This document shows, piece after piece, positions 61,522 through 64,000 of a stretch of DNA of 64,000 nucleotides. The stretch is from DATGMS01 sp035303945 (GTDB taxonomy: Bacteria > Bacteroidota > Bacteroidia > Cytophagales > Cyclobacteriaceae). The DNA lies in contig DATGQZ010000060.1 in NCBI GenBank assembly GCA_035303945.1, forward strand, positions 62,001 through 126,000, written 5' to 3'. Below the pieces are notes generated by a model, which did no database searches, was not told where the DNA came from, and saw nothing but the letters and a program-made list of their open reading frames with translations. Every line of letters starts with the position of its first letter. Position 1 is the stretch's first letter. Position numbers and translations under genes: made by a program.

Positions 61522-62669
61522 TATACAGCGATATTTTCTTCGGTAAAGGATTTTAATTTTTCTACCGACTGAAGAATCAGCTCACCGTCCATTTCATGTA
61601 CCTCAATCCCTTTTCCAATACCTTCCAACAACATGATGGTCAGCTCTCCACCTAGATGTTCACGGAACTCTTCCAATCCCTTCAGCAAGGCTTCTCCAGA
61701 CAGTTCCGGCACATACAAATCAAACCCAAGGGCTTTGATCAGTTGTACAATTCTCTTCAAATGGTCCTCAGACAACAGCCCTTTCAGCCAGGAATACGTG
61801 GCATCCAAAGCTATGCCTATGGCCACAGCCTCCCCATGGCGAACACCAAATTGGGTAAGGTGTTCCAGCTTGTGGGCGGCCCAATGACCAAAATCTAAAG
61901 GCCTTGAAGAACCAAATTCAAAAGGATCTTTGCCTGCTATATGGTCAAGGTGCAAGGCGGCACATCGGTAGATCAATTCCTCCATGGTAGCCATATCCCG
62001 ATCTACAAGTAATGCAGCATGGGCTTCGATCCATTCATAGAAATCAGGATCTTTGATAAGAGCCACTTTGATAGCTTCGGAAATGCCGGAACGCCAATCT
62101 CTATCACTAAGGGTAGTCAAGAAAGCGGAATCATTAATTACGGCGTAAGGAGGAGCAAAGGTACCCATGTAGTTCTTTTTGCCAAACACATTGACGCCGT
62201 TCTTTACACCTATGGCCGCATCGTTTTGGGCCAAGACCGTAGTCGGAATTCTAATGTGGCGGATACCCCTATGGGCTATCGCGGAGGCAAAGCCGGCCAT
62301 ATCGATCACTGCGCCACCACCTATCGCAACGATATAAGAATGCCTGTCAATCCCGTAGGTGCTGGTTGCCTCTAAGATAGTTTGGAAGTGCTGCGGATCA
62401 TTTTTTGCTTTTTCCCCTCCGGGAACCACTAAAGGCTCCGCACAAAGCGTAAAATCGCCTGAATAGGACTCACTATAAGCCTTGATTTGCTTAAGCAAAT
62501 TGGGGTGGGATTCCAGTACACCTTCATCTACGACAAAGTACGCTTTGGCTTTTTTGCCGTTATTAAGCAACTTGGCCAAAGTACCATTGTTGCTATCGAA
62601 TATGTTCTCTGTAAAACATACAGGATAGGTAAAAGGTACGGAAAAAGCCTGCTCTATTGTTTTTTTCAT
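61521..62669 (-). CDS. eboD: EboD: sugar phosphate cyclase (3-dehydroquinate synthase-like)
   Basis: The protein belongs to the sugar phosphate cyclase superfamily with DHQS and 2-epi-5-epi-valiolone synthase. NAD site: VPGGEK and AIGGGAVIDMAGF; substrate site: IPTTVLAQNDAAIGVKNGVN and GKKNYMGTFAPP; zinc ligands: Glu in SGISEAIK, His in DFGHWAAHKLEH and His in RHGEAVAIG, all intact. It should cyclise a keto-sugar phosphate, perhaps sedoheptulose 7-phosphate, rather than DAHP, but specificity needs assay. I chose ATG 62669 (382 residues, MKKTIEQAF); a GTG at 62720 and two ATGs lie upstream in frame. Confidence 0.93.
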   Translation of the reverse strand: MKKTIEQAFSVPFTYPVCFTENIFDSNNGTLAKLLNNGKKAKAYFVVDEGVLESHPNLLKQIKAYSESYSGDFTLCAEPLVVPGGEKAKNDPQHFQTILEATSTYGIDRHSYIVAIGGGAVIDMAGFASAIAHRGIRHIRIPTTVLAQNDAAIGVKNGVNVFGKKNYMGTFAPPYAVINDSAFLTTLSDRDWRSGISEAIKVALIKDPDFYEWIEAHAALLVDRDMATMEELIYRCAALHLDHIAGKDPFEFGSSRPLDFGHWAAHKLEHLTQFGVRHGEAVAIGIALDATYSWLKGLLSEDHLKRIVQLIKALGFDLYVPELSGEALLKGLEEFREHLGGELTIMLLEGIGKGIEVHEMDGELILQSVEKLKSFTEENIAV

Positions 62670-62736
62670 TGTCTTTTCTATATAATTCAATAACTCCATT
62701 TTTAGCATAGAGTTCCTCACAAGGCTGAAATATTCT

Positions 62737-63648
62737 TTAAGTCACTGCAAACTGACGGGCGATCCAGAGCGATAGGGGTAACAATATTACCACTAAGATC
62801 CCAAATTGCCAACCTCCAAAGACTGAGGCTAATGTGGCATTGACAACAATCTGAGAAATTACACCTGCTTTAACCGCTTTTCCTATCAACTGCGGCTGTT
62901 GGGTCTTCAGTGCCCGCAGGAGAGGGGGAAAAATCATGTAGCACAATAATATCAAGAAAGGAATCGCCTGCCACCAATCCGACCTGTTCGTGAGGGCTAA
63001 CATGAGCAAACCCATCACGACCAATCCGTACATCACAAATCCTCCCTGAAGAGCAGCTTTATTTTTACCATGTACTTCTCCCCTGCTGATCATGGTAATT
63101 GCCGCGATATACACCAGCGGAATGAAGCCCAAATACCAATATGTCACTGCCATCGCCGGTATAATGCTGATACCCAGCAGGAGATTGCCTGATCGGCACA
63201 GGCCCATATTGATGGGGCCAAAAAAGGTTTGGTGCTTACCCCAGGCATCATAGAGAATGCAAAGACCAGCAACTATCAGGGCAATGATACCACTGAGGGT
63301 GGATACCTGCCAGGCGGCAACAATGCCCATCACAAGCAGCAAAGTCGCCATAAGAGCAGCCTTTTGCAAGGGCACCAACCCACTTGGAATGGGCCGTTCC
63401 GGTCGTTCTATTCGGTCAAGCTCCGCATCAAACACGTCGTTAAAGGCTACTCCTCCTCCGTAGAGGCCAATGGTGGATAAACAAAGCCAAAGCCAGGATG
63501 ATATTCCTGGCCCTTTATCAGCATGTACTTCCGTGAAAGTCAAGTATGCCGCCGCCCCGGCCACCGCAATACCTGCGAGTATATCTGCTATGGCGGTGAC
63601 AATATTTGCAGGCCTAGTCAGCCGCAAATAGGCCATTACTTTCTCCAT
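62737..63648 (-). CDS. eboC: EboC: UbiA family prenyltransferase
   Basis: The 303-residue membrane protein has about nine helices and the first aspartate motif NDVFDAELDRIERPERPIPS (about 66-85), which binds the prenyl diphosphate through magnesium. The second motif region is YDAWGKHQTFFGPINMGLCR (about 137-156), with one clear aspartate. UbiA enzymes join a polyprenyl chain to an aromatic or cyclic acceptor in the membrane. Next to the EboD cyclase this suggests a prenylated cyclic product, though in ebo clusters the acceptor has not been identified. Confidence 0.94.
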   Translation of the reverse strand: MEKVMAYLRLTRPANIVTAIADILAGIAVAGAAAYLTFTEVHADKGPGISSWLWLCLSTIGLYGGGVAFNDVFDAELDRIERPERPIPSGLVPLQKAALMATLLLVMGIVAAWQVSTLSGIIALIVAGLCILYDAWGKHQTFFGPINMGLCRSGNLLLGISIIPAMAVTYWYLGFIPLVYIAAITMISRGEVHGKNKAALQGGFVMYGLVVMGLLMLALTNRSDWWQAIPFLILLCYMIFPPLLRALKTQQPQLIGKAVKAGVISQIVVNATLASVFGGWQFGILVVILLPLSLWIARQFAVT

Positions 63649-63687
63649 CGCATCCCCTTTCTATAATTCCTTTGCCCCACCTATTTG

Positions 63688-64000
63688 TTAATTTTCCACG
63701 ACTTTAGAAGATCCTTCCACTCTTGGCGTTTGTCCTCCACGAAGGACTGTGTTACCGCCCAGCTTTTTAGTTTGATCGATGGGCTCCGCTTCTAACCAAT
63801 CTTTTTCATGCATCTGACCACTCTGTCCATAGGCGGTTAGGGCATTTTGGTAGCAGGTAAGGCGAATATGTTCTTCAGGAATCCCTTTCTCCCGCATCAG
63901 CGCCGCAGTTTTAGGAACAGCCAAGGGGTCGCTGATCCCCCAATCAGCCGCACTGTCTACAATGATGCGTTCGGGGCCGTATTGCTTGATAATCTCAACC
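63688..64000 (-). CDS. eboB: EboB: TatD-family metal-dependent hydrolase (partial, C-terminus)
   Basis: The frame is open from the window edge to a stop at 63688-63690. The visible 103 residues start VEIIKQYGPERIIVDSAADW, continue GISDPLAVPKTAALMREKGI and end near GGNTVLRGGQTPRVEGSS. The aspartate of IIVDSAADWG matches the last metal ligand position of the TatD amidohydrolase fold, and DPLAVPKTA is typical of EboB. The gene starts outside the window, as eboA presumably does. EboC begins 39 bases downstream. Confidence 0.9.
   Translation of the reverse strand, partial: VEIIKQYGPERIIVDSAADWGISDPLAVPKTAALMREKGIPEEHIRLTCYQNALTAYGQSGQMHEKDWLEAEPIDQTKKLGGNTVLRGGQTPRVEGSSKVVEN

Noticed and set aside
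1..64000. Search for CRISPR arrays, insertion sequences, integrases, phage or restriction/anti-phage genes
   Set aside because: No regularly spaced direct repeats, transposase motifs, att-like tRNA junctions or known defence genes were seen; SbcCD is a general repair complex.

Overview
The window looks like a chromosomal segment of a Bacteroidota bacterium, most likely order Cytophagales (Cyclobacteriaceae-like). Evidence: a SusC/SusD pair, an ECF sigma factor overlapping a membrane-anchored beta-barrel gene, many type II lipoproteins, DUF4403, BatD, head-GIN and TMEM220 proteins, near absence of Shine-Dalgarno sequences, and TAnnTTTG-type -7 boxes. No rRNA, tRNA, insertion sequence, prophage or CRISPR array was seen. 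Genes are dense, of uniform style and mostly housekeeping or envelope related.

Layout. 1-2.7 kb: end of an upstream gene, a GNAT acetyltransferase, lipA and a secreted protein. 2.9-5.8 kb: a three-gene module of ECF sigma factor, inner-membrane-anchored beta-barrel protein and FKBP lipoprotein, which reads like an envelope-stress unit. 5.9-9.3 kb: a 1146-residue lipoprotein fusing ThuA, sugar dehydrogenase, PKD and cytochrome c parts. 9.4-16.4 kb: an acetate island with a DEDDh exonuclease, a cNMP/CBS/DUF294 nucleotidyltransferase-like protein, acs, an acetate symporter and DUF4212. 16.5-19.8 kb: ZIP transporter, ApbE flavin transferase, APC permease. 20-23.2 kb: ruvB, queG and a geranylgeranyl-reductase-like flavoprotein. 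23.5-32.1 kb: a small conserved protein, then a plus-strand run batD-aroC-dicarboxylate symporter-M1 peptidase-GntP permease-DUF4403. 32.1-34.5 kb: a small membrane protein, upp and an OmpA-family porin. 35-39 kb: a YbbA/YbbP-like ABC exporter divergent from a TesA-like SGNH lipoprotein. 39.2-43.6 kb: GMC oxidoreductase with its small subunit, VF530, GIN and RlpA-like proteins. 43.7-48 kb: sbcD-sbcC. 48-49.5 kb: a neurotransmitter:sodium symporter. 49.9-55.1 kb: SusC/SusD. 55.1-58.3 kb: lipoprotein, periplasmic PIMT, another lipoprotein and adenosine kinase. 58.5-64 kb: TMEM220 and an ebo metabolite-traffic operon (eboB partial, C, D, E, F), cut by the window edge.

The most interesting parts are the ebo operon, whose product is unknown and whose EboF departs from canonical phosphodiesterase metal ligands; the acetate island with a catalytically plausible DUF294 nucleotidyltransferase coupled to an exonuclease; and the sigma/beta-barrel/FKBP module. 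Products were assigned from recognisable motifs and protein architecture only; no database search was possible.
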